Shown here piece after piece: positions 1-8,213 of a stretch of DNA of 63,412 nucleotides. The position numbers and the translations under genes were made by a program. The stretch lies in assembly GCF_022763345.1 (NCBI RefSeq), contig NZ_JALEGS010000062.1, positions 1-63,412 on the forward strand. The letters run 5' to 3'. The notes under the pieces are model-generated. The model had not been told where the DNA came from. It worked only from the letters and a program-made list of their open reading frames with translations, and ran no database searches. Within the stretch, counting starts at the first letter, position 1. Each line of letters begins with the position of its first letter. Origin of the DNA: Phaeodactylibacter sp. GTDB taxonomy: Bacteria > Bacteroidota > Bacteroidia > Chitinophagales > Saprospiraceae.

Positions 1-466
1 GATCATGCTCGAAAGCATAACCTCCTTTGGTAGTGCTAATCTATGAAATTTTCAAAGAACTTGCTCAGATGCTAAACATAGCATCTGACATTGAGTGGGT
101 TTGCCGCGGCAAACCACTTAATCGTCAGTATAACCACATAAAATAAACAGTAGATAAGCGGCTTGATCCATTCTTGACCACAATATACAATGGTCCTGGC
201 TTTCTCTTCGTGACAGTTTTGCGGAAAAAAGACAGGGCAGAATTTAGTGCAGACTAAAAGAACATAGCCTAGCCGCCTTATTTTTTTTGATTTTTACTCA
301 ATCAAATTAGTAGCTCTTAATACATTTCCTTTTCGAAAAAGCCGCAAAATCATTCCAAAAAAGACAGTGTAAACAGAGCGTTCTCACTTCTGCAAAGGCA
401 TAGCAATCCTGTCTGGAGATTAAAGGAAGCTAGTGCAGAGCGCCTGGAAAGGCCCGGGCTCAAGCG
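1..466. other. Non-coding left edge with two adjacent hairpins
   Basis: I see no credible gene here. Two inverted repeats lie close together: TCAGATGCT (65-73) with AGCATCTGA (80-88), and the perfect palindrome GTTTGCCGCGGCAAAC (99-114). A small stem ATGCT-CGAA-AGCAT sits at 5-18. Neither large hairpin is followed by a T-run, so simple terminators are unlikely. On the minus strand positions 48-62 read AAGTTCTTTGAAAAT, which resembles the boxA-like GTTCTTTGA element found in leaders of Bacteroidota rRNA operons; an operon lying beyond the edge and transcribed leftwards is possible but cannot be shown. Confidence 0.4.
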
Positions 467-1909
467 CTATACCAGCAAGCTCACCTTCCGCCGCAGCCAG
501 CTGCGGTTTGCCAGCTCGGGCTGAGCATCGATGCGGTGCAGCAGGGCATTCAGGTTGTCCGGGGGGGCGCTGCCGTATTGTGCCTGACGGCTGCGCAGTT
601 TTTGCAGGCGGGCGATCATCTTGAGAAAATTGCCGTTGGACTGTTTCTGATAGGTGGAGAGTTGCCGGTTGCGCTTGATGTACTTGCGGGACGCTTCCAA
701 CAGAGCGTAGAGCGCTTCCTCCTCCTGTAGTTCGTAATAGCTTTTGAGCTGTATCATTTTGGCAGCCATGTGGTAGAAGGCGTCGGAAAACTCGACGCCC
801 TGAAGGGTTTGCAGGGCTTCCTGATACTGAGCGCGTTCAAATTGCAGGGCGGCCAGGTTGTAGGTAAATACGTTTTCCTGTACCTCCGGCGCCAGCTGAG
901 ACCGGTAAGTGTAAATAAAATCTTCGGTCCACTTAAATTCCTTGAGGCGGATACCGGCAGTGACGATGTTGATGTAACTCCACTGCGTGAGGTAGCCTTG
1001 CCGCAGGAGCACTTTGCGGTCCAGCATTTCCTTGTAGAGGTCCAAAATATCCCGGTAGAAAGCGGCTTCCCCGGAGTTGATACGCTTGACGCAGTAGTTC
1101 TGGGCGTAGTCGTATAAATCCTGCAACTCTTCCAGTGCAAAAACACTATGGTGCTGACTGAGCAGTTGGCGCAGCGACCGGTAGTGGGCTTCCTCCTCCG
1201 AGGAAAGCATCATGAGGGCCTGATAATAGGTTTGCAGGGCCGGAGATTCTGCCAGTAACGGCGGTTGTTGCCGGAACAGGCTCAATAGCTCGTCCAGAAA
1301 ATGGCAGGTGTAGGTTGCATTAATCGCCCGGTTGCGGCTGGCCATATCGCAAGCCAGGCGGAGTTTGTTGCACCAGTAATAGCGGTCAAGGGCATCGCTT
1401 TGGTGTTGCAGGTGGGGCGTAAAGCGGCGGGGGTTACGCTGTAGCGAAAAGCGGTCCAGCAACTGCGCCATCTCGTAGCGCTCATGCTGATAATGATGGG
1501 ACCGGTGAGGCAGGCGCTCGGTAAGCTGTTGCAGCCGCTGCGTACTGTGCCGCAGGTGCTTTTCGGCCCTGCGGCCGAGCAGGGCCTCTAGCTCCAGGCG
1601 CTTTTGAAAAGGGCTCCGGGTTTCCAGTTCCAGTTGGGCCAGTAGCTGATAGCCTAGCTGTAGGGTGTCCGACAGTAGGTTGTTAATGCGTAGCTCCTCA
1701 TACCCTTCCTCTTTATAAATATGGCGGTAGGCGGCACGCTTGTCCAGCTCTTCCGCATCGTAATCCGGTCCAAAACCCAGGCAAAAGTCCAGCAAAGCCC
1801 GTATCTTTTGGTTCTTATTGAAAAACGGAGAGGCTACCAGCTCCCGAAAACGGGCTGTTTCTCTGGCATCAAAGCTCCGTAGCAGGTCAATTAACTTAGA
1901 TTGCCGCAT
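467..1909 (-). CDS. Helical-repeat protein of unknown function, paralogue of 53458-55020
   Basis: A 480-residue, probably cytoplasmic protein without signal peptide or membrane segments. It is rich in Leu, Gln, Glu, Arg and Tyr in an amphipathic helical pattern that suggests TPR-like repeats. The N-terminus (LIDLLRSF, then ETARFRELV and FFNKNQKI near residues 6-35) has the same layout as the N-terminus of the 520-residue protein at 53458-55020: a short helical head, a segment on several short helices, then long helical repeats. I do not recognise a catalytic motif. The gene is transcribed divergently from the cohesin protein gene. Function unknown; a protein-interaction scaffold is a guess from the repeat character. 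Confidence 0.8.
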   Translation of the reverse strand: MRQSKLIDLLRSFDARETARFRELVASPFFNKNQKIRALLDFCLGFGPDYDAEELDKRAAYRHIYKEEGYEELRINNLLSDTLQLGYQLLAQLELETRSPFQKRLELEALLGRRAEKHLRHSTQRLQQLTERLPHRSHHYQHERYEMAQLLDRFSLQRNPRRFTPHLQHQSDALDRYYWCNKLRLACDMASRNRAINATYTCHFLDELLSLFRQQPPLLAESPALQTYYQALMMLSSEEEAHYRSLRQLLSQHHSVFALEELQDLYDYAQNYCVKRINSGEAAFYRDILDLYKEMLDRKVLLRQGYLTQWSYINIVTAGIRLKEFKWTEDFIYTYRSQLAPEVQENVFTYNLAALQFERAQYQEALQTLQGVEFSDAFYHMAAKMIQLKSYYELQEEEALYALLEASRKYIKRNRQLSTYQKQSNGNFLKMIARLQKLRSRQAQYGSAPPDNLNALLHRIDAQPELANRSWLRRKVSLLV

Positions 1910-2007
1910 CTTTATATCTATATTTTCCTATCGCTAATCTATTAAAAACAAGCATTTCAATACCTAACCTCAGCTTTAAAAATCTATAATTGAAGAATAA
2001 TGTACTT

Positions 2008-2036
2008 TTTTCCGGGATAGGGTCCGGCTACATTTG
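2008..2036 (+). promoter_or_regulatory. Bacteroidota-type promoter for the cohesin protein gene
   Basis: TACATTTG at 2029-2036 matches the Bacteroidota -7 box TAnnTTTG exactly. A T-rich stretch at 2006-2011 lies about 17 bases upstream in place of the -33 TTTG. The resulting transcript would start roughly 65 bases before the ATG at 2108. Confidence 0.5.
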
Positions 2037-2107
2037 TATCGTAATAATTCCAGGAACGCCCGCAAGGGGCAGACCTTTTGCGGAAAAAAGACAAAACTAT
2101 TATCTCC

Positions 2108-5100
2108 ATGAAAAAAATGATCTTAGGCATAGTCGCGCTTGTGCTCAGCACCTTTGCCCTACATGCCCAGCAAAATTGTTTCAACCTACTCATTGACAGT
2201 CAGACCGCCACGCCTGGCGATACGGTCTGTTTGTCCGTGCGCGTAAACAACTTTGAAGACATACTGGCCGTACAAACGGCTTTCGAATGGGACACCACCC
2301 GACTTGACTTTATAGAAATTTCTAATTTCAACCTACCTGGCCTTATCATCCAGAATTTCAACGTAGAAGGTGGAAATATTGGGGACGGCCGAGCTACTTT
2401 TGCTTGGTTCAATACAGACTTTACCGGTCTGGATTTGATGGACGGCACGGCAATATTCGATTTTTGCTTCGAAGTCATCGGGGACGATGGCTATGGTGGG
2501 TTTCAATTCGTTTCGGCCAGTGAAATCACTTATACAGAAATAGTATTGAGCAATTCTGAAATATTGCCCAGCTTCAGCCTGCTGGGAGGCGGAGTCTCCA
2601 TAGAAGATGGTTTCTCCGAGCCGGTTAGGTTTGCCAGTGCCTGTCAGGACCTGGGCGACTGCAACACAGGCAGTAACCTTTCAGTTGTTGTAGCTGGAGG
2701 CACACCGCCCTACACCTATTCCTGGATGCAGGGCAATGCCACAGTTGGCAGTGGCGCCGATTTCACAAATGCCCCTGCCGGATTATACGAACTCATCGTA
2801 TCCGATATGAACGGCGATGAAGTTTCCGGCTTATTCAATGTGACCCCTGAGGATGGCATCAGCGTCAGCAACCTCATCCTTACACCCCCTACCTGTGGAA
2901 ACAGTGACGGCGCTATTCAGGTACTGGTGGCAGGCGGCTCCGGAGCTTATGATTTCATTTGGAGCACCGGGCAGACGGACGCTCACAGCATTTCTAACTT
3001 ACCAGCAGGCAGCTATAGCCTTACCGTTACGGATGCCAATACCGGCTGCGATTTTGCGATAGGTATTGCCCTCGAGGACGAAGAGCTGATTACCAGCTAC
3101 GCCTATGAATGCACCATAATGCCGGATGGCAGCACGATTGCGGATATTTCCTGCGCCGTGTGGTCAGACGGGCAGACGCCTTATACGTTTGAGTGGAGCA
3201 CCGGCTTTACAGAGACCACCGATGAAATCATAAGTACGCTTGCCGGGGTGAGCCCCGATCAGTCTTATTCTGTAACGATTACAGATGCGAACGGCTGTAC
3301 GAGTATCCCGGGGCCAGCTACGCCCGATTGCCCGGGAACGGGAGGTGACCCCACCATTTACGTTGCCAATGAAACGGTAGCCGAGGGCGGGTCCATCTGT
3401 ATTCCGGTCAAAGCAAGCGAGGTCCCGCCCATCACCCGGCTGGATTTTGCACTGACCTGGTCCACTGATGTCCTGTCCTTCACAGGCGTCAATGAAGGGG
3501 CGCTGACCGCCCTGCTTGACGATGGGCTTGACCTTTCTCAAACGGACAATGGGGAACTGACCGTGCAGTGGGATATCGATATCCCGGAAGGTCTGCCGAT
3601 ACAGGAAGATGCCACTCTCTTTGAAATCTGCTTCGATGCCGTAGGCGATCCGGGCAGCTCCACCGACATAGCATTTGATGACAGCATCCTGGCCAGTTAC
3701 CTCGAAAGCGGGGCGGAGGTGTCTGCTGCTTTTGAGGATGGCAGTTGCAGTATTCTGTGGGACTTTTTGACCGCGTATTCTTACGAATGCAATGAATTTG
3801 CAGACGGTTCGGTACTCGCTTCTGTGTCCTACGTCGTCTGGGCTGGTGGTGTACCACCCTACACTTTCGAGTGGAGCACGGGGTTGGTGGAGCAGGACTC
3901 CATCTTTTCAACCCTGGAAAATGTACCGGACAATACAACCTACAGCCTAACGATTACAGATGCGGAAGGTAGGACGCATAGCCCCGACCCCGTTACACCG
4001 AATTGCGGAGGCGCGGGCAGCTCAGCTACCGTGACGATTGGCGAAGCGGTAGTGAATACCAATACCAACTTCTGCGTACCGGTAACCGTCTCAGGTGCAG
4101 CTGAAGTTACTGGTTTTGAAGCAGGAATGGCTTGGCTGCCAGGTATACTTAGCTATACCGGGGTTACAGGTGGCGTTCTTGGCGATGCGGCCACCTTCAC
4201 CATTGATGACAGCGATTCGGATATTGGGCAACTGAGCCTGATTTGGAATCCTACCGCGCCTGATGCTATTTTTGTTGAAGACGGAGATGTGCTCTTTGAA
4301 TTGTGTTTCGATGCAATCGGGGATCCGGGCAGTTCCACCGGAATCAGCTTCAATGCGTCCAATCACCCCTTCCTGTTAGAGAATGTAGAAGGCATTGAAT
4401 TCACACCGGTCAACGGCGGGGCTTTCATACAGGGCTCCGGGGGACCGGATGATGTGACGCTGCAGATCGGTAGCGCTATGGTGGACACTGGCGAGGTGGT
4501 TTGCCTTGACGTGACCGTTGAAAATTTCACGGAAGTTGGCACTGTACAGCTATCCATCAACTGGGACGAAGACCGGCTCAGCTTTGACACTCTGATATTA
4601 GCCGGCAACCTACCCGGGCTGAATCCGGCAACAGACTTCAACCTTAATCTTACAGACGAAGGCATTATTGCCATGTCCTGGTTCAATCTCGACCTCAATA
4701 CGGTAACCCTCCCGGATGGTGCACCGCTATTCACGCTTTGCCTGCGGGCCGACACCCTGCAGGGGCCCACTCCGGTGACCTTCTCCCCCACCCCGGTCAA
4801 TATTGAAGTGACGGATCTGGAAAACATCCTTCCTGTTGTCCTCCAAAACGGCACCGTGGATGTGCTGCAGCCCGAAGTCTGGCCCGGTGATACCGATGTG
4901 GATGGGCTGGTGACCCACTTCGACCTGCTCAATATTGGGCTTGGGTTTGGCACTGCCGGACCAGAACGGGCCAATGCAACGATTGCCTGGGAAGCCCAGG
5001 TAGCACCAGGCTGGCAAAACGCCACACCAAACTCCAACGTCAACTACAAGCACTTGGATACCAACGGCGACGGCTTCATTGATGCGGCAGATACCCTGGC

Positions 5101-5869
5101 GCTGGTGAACAACTGGGGCGAAGAGGTGAACTTCCTGCCGGAAGAGGAAAACCGCAGCATAGCGGGCGTCATCTACATCGAACCGGACACGGTGGTCCTT
5201 GGCATCCCGGCTACCTTCAATATTATGCTTGGGGAGCCTGGCACGACCGTACCCGAAGTCTATGGCCTGGCGTTCACCATTGTGTACGACACTTCCGCGG
5301 TAGCGCCCGGCAGCGCCTCCGCTTCCTTCCTGGAATCCTGGATTGGCAATACCAACGAAGACCTGATCGGGCTTTCCAAAGACCGCTACGACGACGGCCG
5401 CATTGATGTAGCCCTGACCCGTACCAATGGCCTCAACGCGGAAGGCAGCGGCGCCATTGGCCAATTGCACATTACCATTCAGGACGTCATTTTCATGCGG
5501 GGCAATGACTATCCACTCGACTTTGACATTGAGAACATACGGCTGATCAATGCTGCAGAGATGGACTTCCAGCTGGAAGGGCTGCCTACTTCAGGAGTGG
5601 TCAAGGATGGGCTGGTGAATGTGCCGGAAACTGCTCAGGCGTTTAATGTACATGCATTCCCTAATCCAGCCAGTGATCAAATCAGCATCCTGGTGGAGGG
5701 TGCGCAACTGGAAAGCGCCCGCCTGATGGCAACTGATGGCCGTACCGTACAACAAATCCAGGGCGGACAGTCTGAGGTCAACCTGCAGCATTTGCCGGAA
5801 GGCTTGTACCTGCTTCAGGTGTTGACCAGCGAGGGGGCGACTACCCATCGCATCATGATTGCGCGTTAA
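2108..5869 (+). CDS. T9SS-exported surface protein with multiple cohesin-like, SprB-like and dockerin-like domains
   Basis: A 1253-residue protein starting at the ATG that opens a clear signal peptide (MKKMILGIVALVLS..., cut after LHAQ); an in-frame ATG at 2078 would put charged residues before it. Domains in order, by rough residue number: cohesin-like (29-150, with PGDTVCLSVRV), SprB-like repeats (178-248, 258-320, 330-398; motifs GGTPPYTYSW and AGSYSLTVTDA), cohesin-like 2 (416-524), another SprB-like unit (556-621), cohesin-like 3 (641-748) and 4 (781-895), a dockerin-like pair of calcium loops (924-1006; DTDVDG and DTNGDGFID), cohesin-like 5 (1019-1127), and a T9SS type A sorting domain (about 1178-1253; FPNPASD...GLYLLQV). 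It is likely exported by T9SS and anchored at the cell surface. The dockerin-bearing neighbour at 5947 may bind it. Ligand unknown. Confidence 0.9.
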   Translation: MKKMILGIVALVLSTFALHAQQNCFNLLIDSQTATPGDTVCLSVRVNNFEDILAVQTAFEWDTTRLDFIEISNFNLPGLIIQNFNVEGGNIGDGRATFAWFNTDFTGLDLMDGTAIFDFCFEVIGDDGYGGFQFVSASEITYTEIVLSNSEILPSFSLLGGGVSIEDGFSEPVRFASACQDLGDCNTGSNLSVVVAGGTPPYTYSWMQGNATVGSGADFTNAPAGLYELIVSDMNGDEVSGLFNVTPEDGISVSNLILTPPTCGNSDGAIQVLVAGGSGAYDFIWSTGQTDAHSISNLPAGSYSLTVTDANTGCDFAIGIALEDEELITSYAYECTIMPDGSTIADISCAVWSDGQTPYTFEWSTGFTETTDEIISTLAGVSPDQSYSVTITDANGCTSIPGPATPDCPGTGGDPTIYVANETVAEGGSICIPVKASEVPPITRLDFALTWSTDVLSFTGVNEGALTALLDDGLDLSQTDNGELTVQWDIDIPEGLPIQEDATLFEICFDAVGDPGSSTDIAFDDSILASYLESGAEVSAAFEDGSCSILWDFLTAYSYECNEFADGSVLASVSYVVWAGGVPPYTFEWSTGLVEQDSIFSTLENVPDNTTYSLTITDAEGRTHSPDPVTPNCGGAGSSATVTIGEAVVNTNTNFCVPVTVSGAAEVTGFEAGMAWLPGILSYTGVTGGVLGDAATFTIDDSDSDIGQLSLIWNPTAPDAIFVEDGDVLFELCFDAIGDPGSSTGISFNASNHPFLLENVEGIEFTPVNGGAFIQGSGGPDDVTLQIGSAMVDTGEVVCLDVTVENFTEVGTVQLSINWDEDRLSFDTLILAGNLPGLNPATDFNLNLTDEGIIAMSWFNLDLNTVTLPDGAPLFTLCLRADTLQGPTPVTFSPTPVNIEVTDLENILPVVLQNGTVDVLQPEVWPGDTDVDGLVTHFDLLNIGLGFGTAGPERANATIAWEAQVAPGWQNATPNSNVNYKHLDTNGDGFIDAADTLALVNNWGEEVNFLPEEENRSIAGVIYIEPDTVVLGIPATFNIMLGEPGTTVPEVYGLAFTIVYDTSAVAPGSASASFLESWIGNTNEDLIGLSKDRYDDGRIDVALTRTNGLNAEGSGAIGQLHITIQDVIFMRGNDYPLDFDIENIRLINAAEMDFQLEGLPTSGVVKDGLVNVPETAQAFNVHAFPNPASDQISILVEGAQLESARLMATDGRTVQQIQGGQSEVNLQHLPEGLYLLQVLTSEGATTHRIMIAR

Positions 5870-5898
5870 CTTTAATTTCCTTTCGATGAATTATTAGT

Positions 5899-5932
5899 GG
5901 TGCTGCCTGCTTACGGGCAGGCAGCACCTTTT
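5899..5932 (+). terminator. Intrinsic terminator after the cohesin protein gene
   Basis: A perfect 12-bp stem, GGTGCTGCCTGC (5899-5910) with GCAGGCAGCACC (5917-5928), six-base loop and TTTT. It separates the cohesin gene from the dockerin-like gene, so the two may be partly or wholly independent transcripts. Confidence 0.8.
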
Positions 5933-5946
5933 AAAACCCGACTATT

Positions 5947-6540
5947 ATGAAAAATACACTCATAACTCTGGTAGTGCTATGTTTATGCTCAGCTACCGTC
6001 TATGCTCAAACGGCTACGATTAGTGGCCAAATCACCCGACTGAATGACAGCCCGGTAAGCGGTATCGTAGTGCATCTCCTCAACTGGAATGAGGGGCTTA
6101 TCGCAGTGGATACAACCGATACACAAGGTGCATATGCCTTCAGTGGCCTCACGACCGGGCAGGAATATACTATTGTGCCTCAGGACAATCAGGAAGTCAG
6201 CTACCTGCAGGATGTCTCGACCTTAGATTTGGTGATTGCTGCGCGTATCATTCTTGGGATACAGCTACCGGAATCCCCCTTCGTTTACGTTGCAGGAGAC
6301 GTCAATAGTAGTGGTAGCCTGACCACACTAGACCTGATTATGATGCGCAAGCTAATCCTTGGTATTGATACAATTTTCGAGAACAGCCCTTCGGTACGGT
6401 ACCTGCGTACAAACGCCAGTTTTATTAATCCTGACACCCCATTTTCAGGCATCAACTATGGTAATCCGACCCTGCTTTTAGACACCGATGCCCCTGCTTT
6501 CGACTTTTACCAGGTAAAAACAGGCAACCTTGCCCCATAA
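5947..6540 (+). CDS. Small secreted dockerin-like protein without a T9SS sorting domain
   Basis: A 197-residue protein with a signal peptide ending in TVYAQ (about residue 21). Residues 23-78 look like a carboxypeptidase-regulatory/SdrB-type beta-sandwich (SGQITRLNDSPVSGIVVHLL). Residues 82-142 form a dockerin-like tandem: VSTLDLVIAARIILGI, then AGDVNSSGSLTTLDLIMMRK with the D-x-N-x-x-G calcium loop. The tail (FDFYQVKTGNLAP) corresponds to the segment after the dockerin in the 833-residue protein at 14089-16590 (FYGIKIGDVDF), but here the protein simply stops, without cohesin or T9SS C-terminal domain. It may therefore be periplasmic, or held at the surface by binding a cohesin of the neighbour. 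Confidence 0.82.
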   Translation: MKNTLITLVVLCLCSATVYAQTATISGQITRLNDSPVSGIVVHLLNWNEGLIAVDTTDTQGAYAFSGLTTGQEYTIVPQDNQEVSYLQDVSTLDLVIAARIILGIQLPESPFVYVAGDVNSSGSLTTLDLIMMRKLILGIDTIFENSPSVRYLRTNASFINPDTPFSGINYGNPTLLLDTDAPAFDFYQVKTGNLAP

Positions 6541-6580
6541 GGGCCTCTACCCCATTATTGTAATCCCATAAATCCCTAAG

Positions 6581-6625
6581 GGGCAAGCTGGCACTGAACT
6601 GCGCGGCTTGCCCTTATTTTTTTTT
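6581..6625 (+). terminator. Intrinsic terminator after the dockerin-like gene
   Basis: GGGCAAGC (6581-6588) pairs with GCTTGCCC (6606-6613) and is followed by TTATTTTTTTTT. It closes the cohesin/dockerin gene pair on the plus strand. Confidence 0.75.
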
Positions 6626-6684
6626 GGATTTGCCGACTGTGCCCGGCTGTTTTTGCTGTAAATCAGGATGGAGCAGCTCTTAAA

Positions 6685-6712
6685 TTGAACGAATTAACGT
6701 TAATTCGTTCAA
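6685..6712. repeat. 28-bp perfect palindrome, left boundary of the AT-rich cassette
   Basis: The half-site TTGAACGAATTAAC is followed immediately by its exact reverse complement, with the centre between 6698 and 6699. A copy matching at 24 of 28 positions lies at 10077-10104, on the other side of the HxlR/SnoaL/SDR block. There is no T-run, so it is not an ordinary terminator. Confidence 0.75.
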
Positions 6713-6722
6713 CTAACGGTCC

Positions 6723-6766
6723 GTATATGCGTAGTGCGACCGCTTAGGTAGCATTATCGCATATAC
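6723..6766. repeat. Inverted repeat over the 3' end of the HxlR gene
   Basis: GTATATGCG (6723-6731) and CGCATATAC (6758-6766) are perfect 9-bp arms with a 26-base spacer. The right arm lies in the last codons of the HxlR gene. It could fold at the 3' end of that transcript or be part of the cassette boundary. Confidence 0.45.
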
Positions 6767-7194
6767 ATTGTTGTAGCCAGTTTTTCTCGGTATTTTTTCT
6801 CCAAGGCACTCGCAAAAGCCATTTTATCTTTCCGTAGTAATTCCATTGCTTCTCCATTTACAATGGTCGGATGAACATCCCTGAGGTAACTATCGCTCCA
6901 AGTTGCAAGTTCTACAAGTATGGGGGTTAAAGCTAAGCCCTTCTCGGTCAACAGATAAAGATTGGTCTTTTTATTATCAGGTCGTTTTGTTTTCATAACA
7001 ATCCCTAACTCTTCCAGCAATTTGAGTCTGGTTGAAAGAATATTGGTAGCAATGGCTTCATCACTTTCAACAAAGTCCTTAAAGGTTTCCATGTCCTCTA
7101 CCAGCATCTGCTTTATGATAACCAATGTCCATTTGTCACCTAAGATATCCAAGGCTGAAGTAAACGGACAATTACAGCGAAATTTATGTTTCAT
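6754..7194 (-). CDS. HxlR-family winged-helix transcriptional regulator
   Basis: A 146-residue protein with the HxlR layout: an N-terminal Cys-containing head (C7 and C9 before PFTSALDILGDKWTLVII), the winged helix (roughly residues 12-100, with LSTRLKLLEELGIV) and a C-terminal helix for dimerisation. In this family (YodB, QorR, HypR) an N-terminal cysteine often senses quinones, aldehydes or oxidants, and the regulator usually represses a divergent oxidoreductase operon. That matches the context: the SnoaL-SnoaL-SDR operon starts 128 bp away on the other strand. Control of that operon is inference. Confidence 0.88.
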   Translation of the reverse strand: MKHKFRCNCPFTSALDILGDKWTLVIIKQMLVEDMETFKDFVESDEAIATNILSTRLKLLEELGIVMKTKRPDNKKTNLYLLTEKGLALTPILVELATWSDSYLRDVHPTIVNGEAMELLRKDKMAFASALEKKYREKLATTMYMR

Positions 7195-7211
7195 GTTAAG
7201 TCTATGTTAAT

Positions 7212-7283
7212 TTTTACTTGCAAAATGCAATTTAATCTTCATTAATGCTTGCATATTGAAAGTTACTCTGTAGTTTTACTTGC
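7212..7283. promoter_or_regulatory. Candidate operator region between hxlR-type gene and SnoaL operon
   Basis: The 128-bp divergent intergenic region has a dyad TTGCA-AAA-TGCAA (7218-7230), a second dyad ATGC-TT-GCAT (7245-7254) and a 10-bp direct repeat TTTTACTTGC (7212-7221 and 7274-7283). HxlR proteins bind short inverted repeats in such regions. Which of these is used cannot be told from sequence alone. Confidence 0.4.
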
Positions 7284-7322
7284 TAATCAAAAGTAATAAT
7301 GATTTTTCAAAGGACATAGCCA

Positions 7323-8204
7323 ATGAGAAGAGTATTAACTGCAATAGCTCTAACAGGTATCCTCGCTTCCTGTGGTACAGCTCAGACAAATTCAACAAGC
7401 GAGGTCAACTCAAACAACACCAAAATGGATCATAAAGTAACCGTAGGCACTTTTTTAGGTGCAGTAATGAACAACGACCCAGAGACAATGCGTAAGTACG
7501 CAAATGCCGATTACATTCAGCACAATCCATTTATCCCAACAGGTTTAGAGCCATTTATTCAAATGCTTCCTGTTTTACAAGAAAATGGAACAACTGCTGA
7601 AAATATCCGAATGTTTCAGGATGGCAATTATGTATTCATGCACAACATTTGGAGAAATGCCAAGCCGTTTGGTGCCGATGAGGCGGTATCGTTCGATATT
7701 ATTCGATTGGATGATAACGGCAAAGTAGCCGAACATTGGGATGCCATGACTCCATTAGTAAAAGAAACTGCGAGTGGAAGGACACAGACAGACGGACCAA
7801 CAACGCCAACAGATTTAGATAAAACGGATGCCAATAAGGCATTGGCAAAAGCTATGGTTGAAGATATTCTCATGGGTAAAAATCCACAGAAGATTACCGA
7901 TTATATAAGCACCGAACAATACGACCAACACAATCCTGGTATCAAAGATGGATTGGCTGGTATCGTCGAAGCCGTAGAATACCTCACTTCTCAAAACAAT
8001 ATGTTCCAATACACTAAAATTCACAAAGTGTTGGGCGAAGGGAATTTTGTACTCACCATAAGTGAAGGAAAATGGAACGGAACGACCAATGTTTTCTATG
8101 ATTTACTACGCTTTGAGAATGGAAAAGCTGTGGAGCATTGGGATGTCATTCAAGAAATCCCAACCGAAAATTTAGCAAACGATAACAGCATGTTTAACTT
8201 TTAA
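7323..8204 (+). CDS. Lipoprotein with two SnoaL/NTF2-like domains (copy 1)
   Basis: A 293-residue protein with a lipoprotein signal (lipobox LASC, Cys near residue 17). Two SnoaL-like (NTF2-fold) domains follow at about residues 40-150 and 165-285. Both halves carry the QHNP motif (ADYIQHNPFIPTG; EQYDQHNPGIKDG) and end in a K-x-x-EHWD motif (GKVAEHWDAM; GKAVEHWDVI), so the protein arose by internal duplication. SnoaL-like folds act as small cyclases, hydrolases or binding proteins; no specific activity can be assigned. The next gene, 9 bp downstream, is a close paralogue. Codon use is more AT-rich than in the flanking genes. Confidence 0.85.
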   Translation: MRRVLTAIALTGILASCGTAQTNSTSEVNSNNTKMDHKVTVGTFLGAVMNNDPETMRKYANADYIQHNPFIPTGLEPFIQMLPVLQENGTTAENIRMFQDGNYVFMHNIWRNAKPFGADEAVSFDIIRLDDNGKVAEHWDAMTPLVKETASGRTQTDGPTTPTDLDKTDANKALAKAMVEDILMGKNPQKITDYISTEQYDQHNPGIKDGLAGIVEAVEYLTSQNNMFQYTKIHKVLGEGNFVLTISEGKWNGTTNVFYDLLRFENGKAVEHWDVIQEIPTENLANDNSMFNF

Positions 8205-8213
8205 ACTAAAAAA

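Noticed and set aside
1..40. 3' end of 16S rRNA, suggested by CCTCCTTT at 21-28
   Set aside because: The preceding bases do not match helix 45 of 16S rRNA, so the anti-Shine-Dalgarno-like string is a coincidence. A minus-strand start codon at 18 with AGGAGG upstream has too short spacing to be trusted as a gene.
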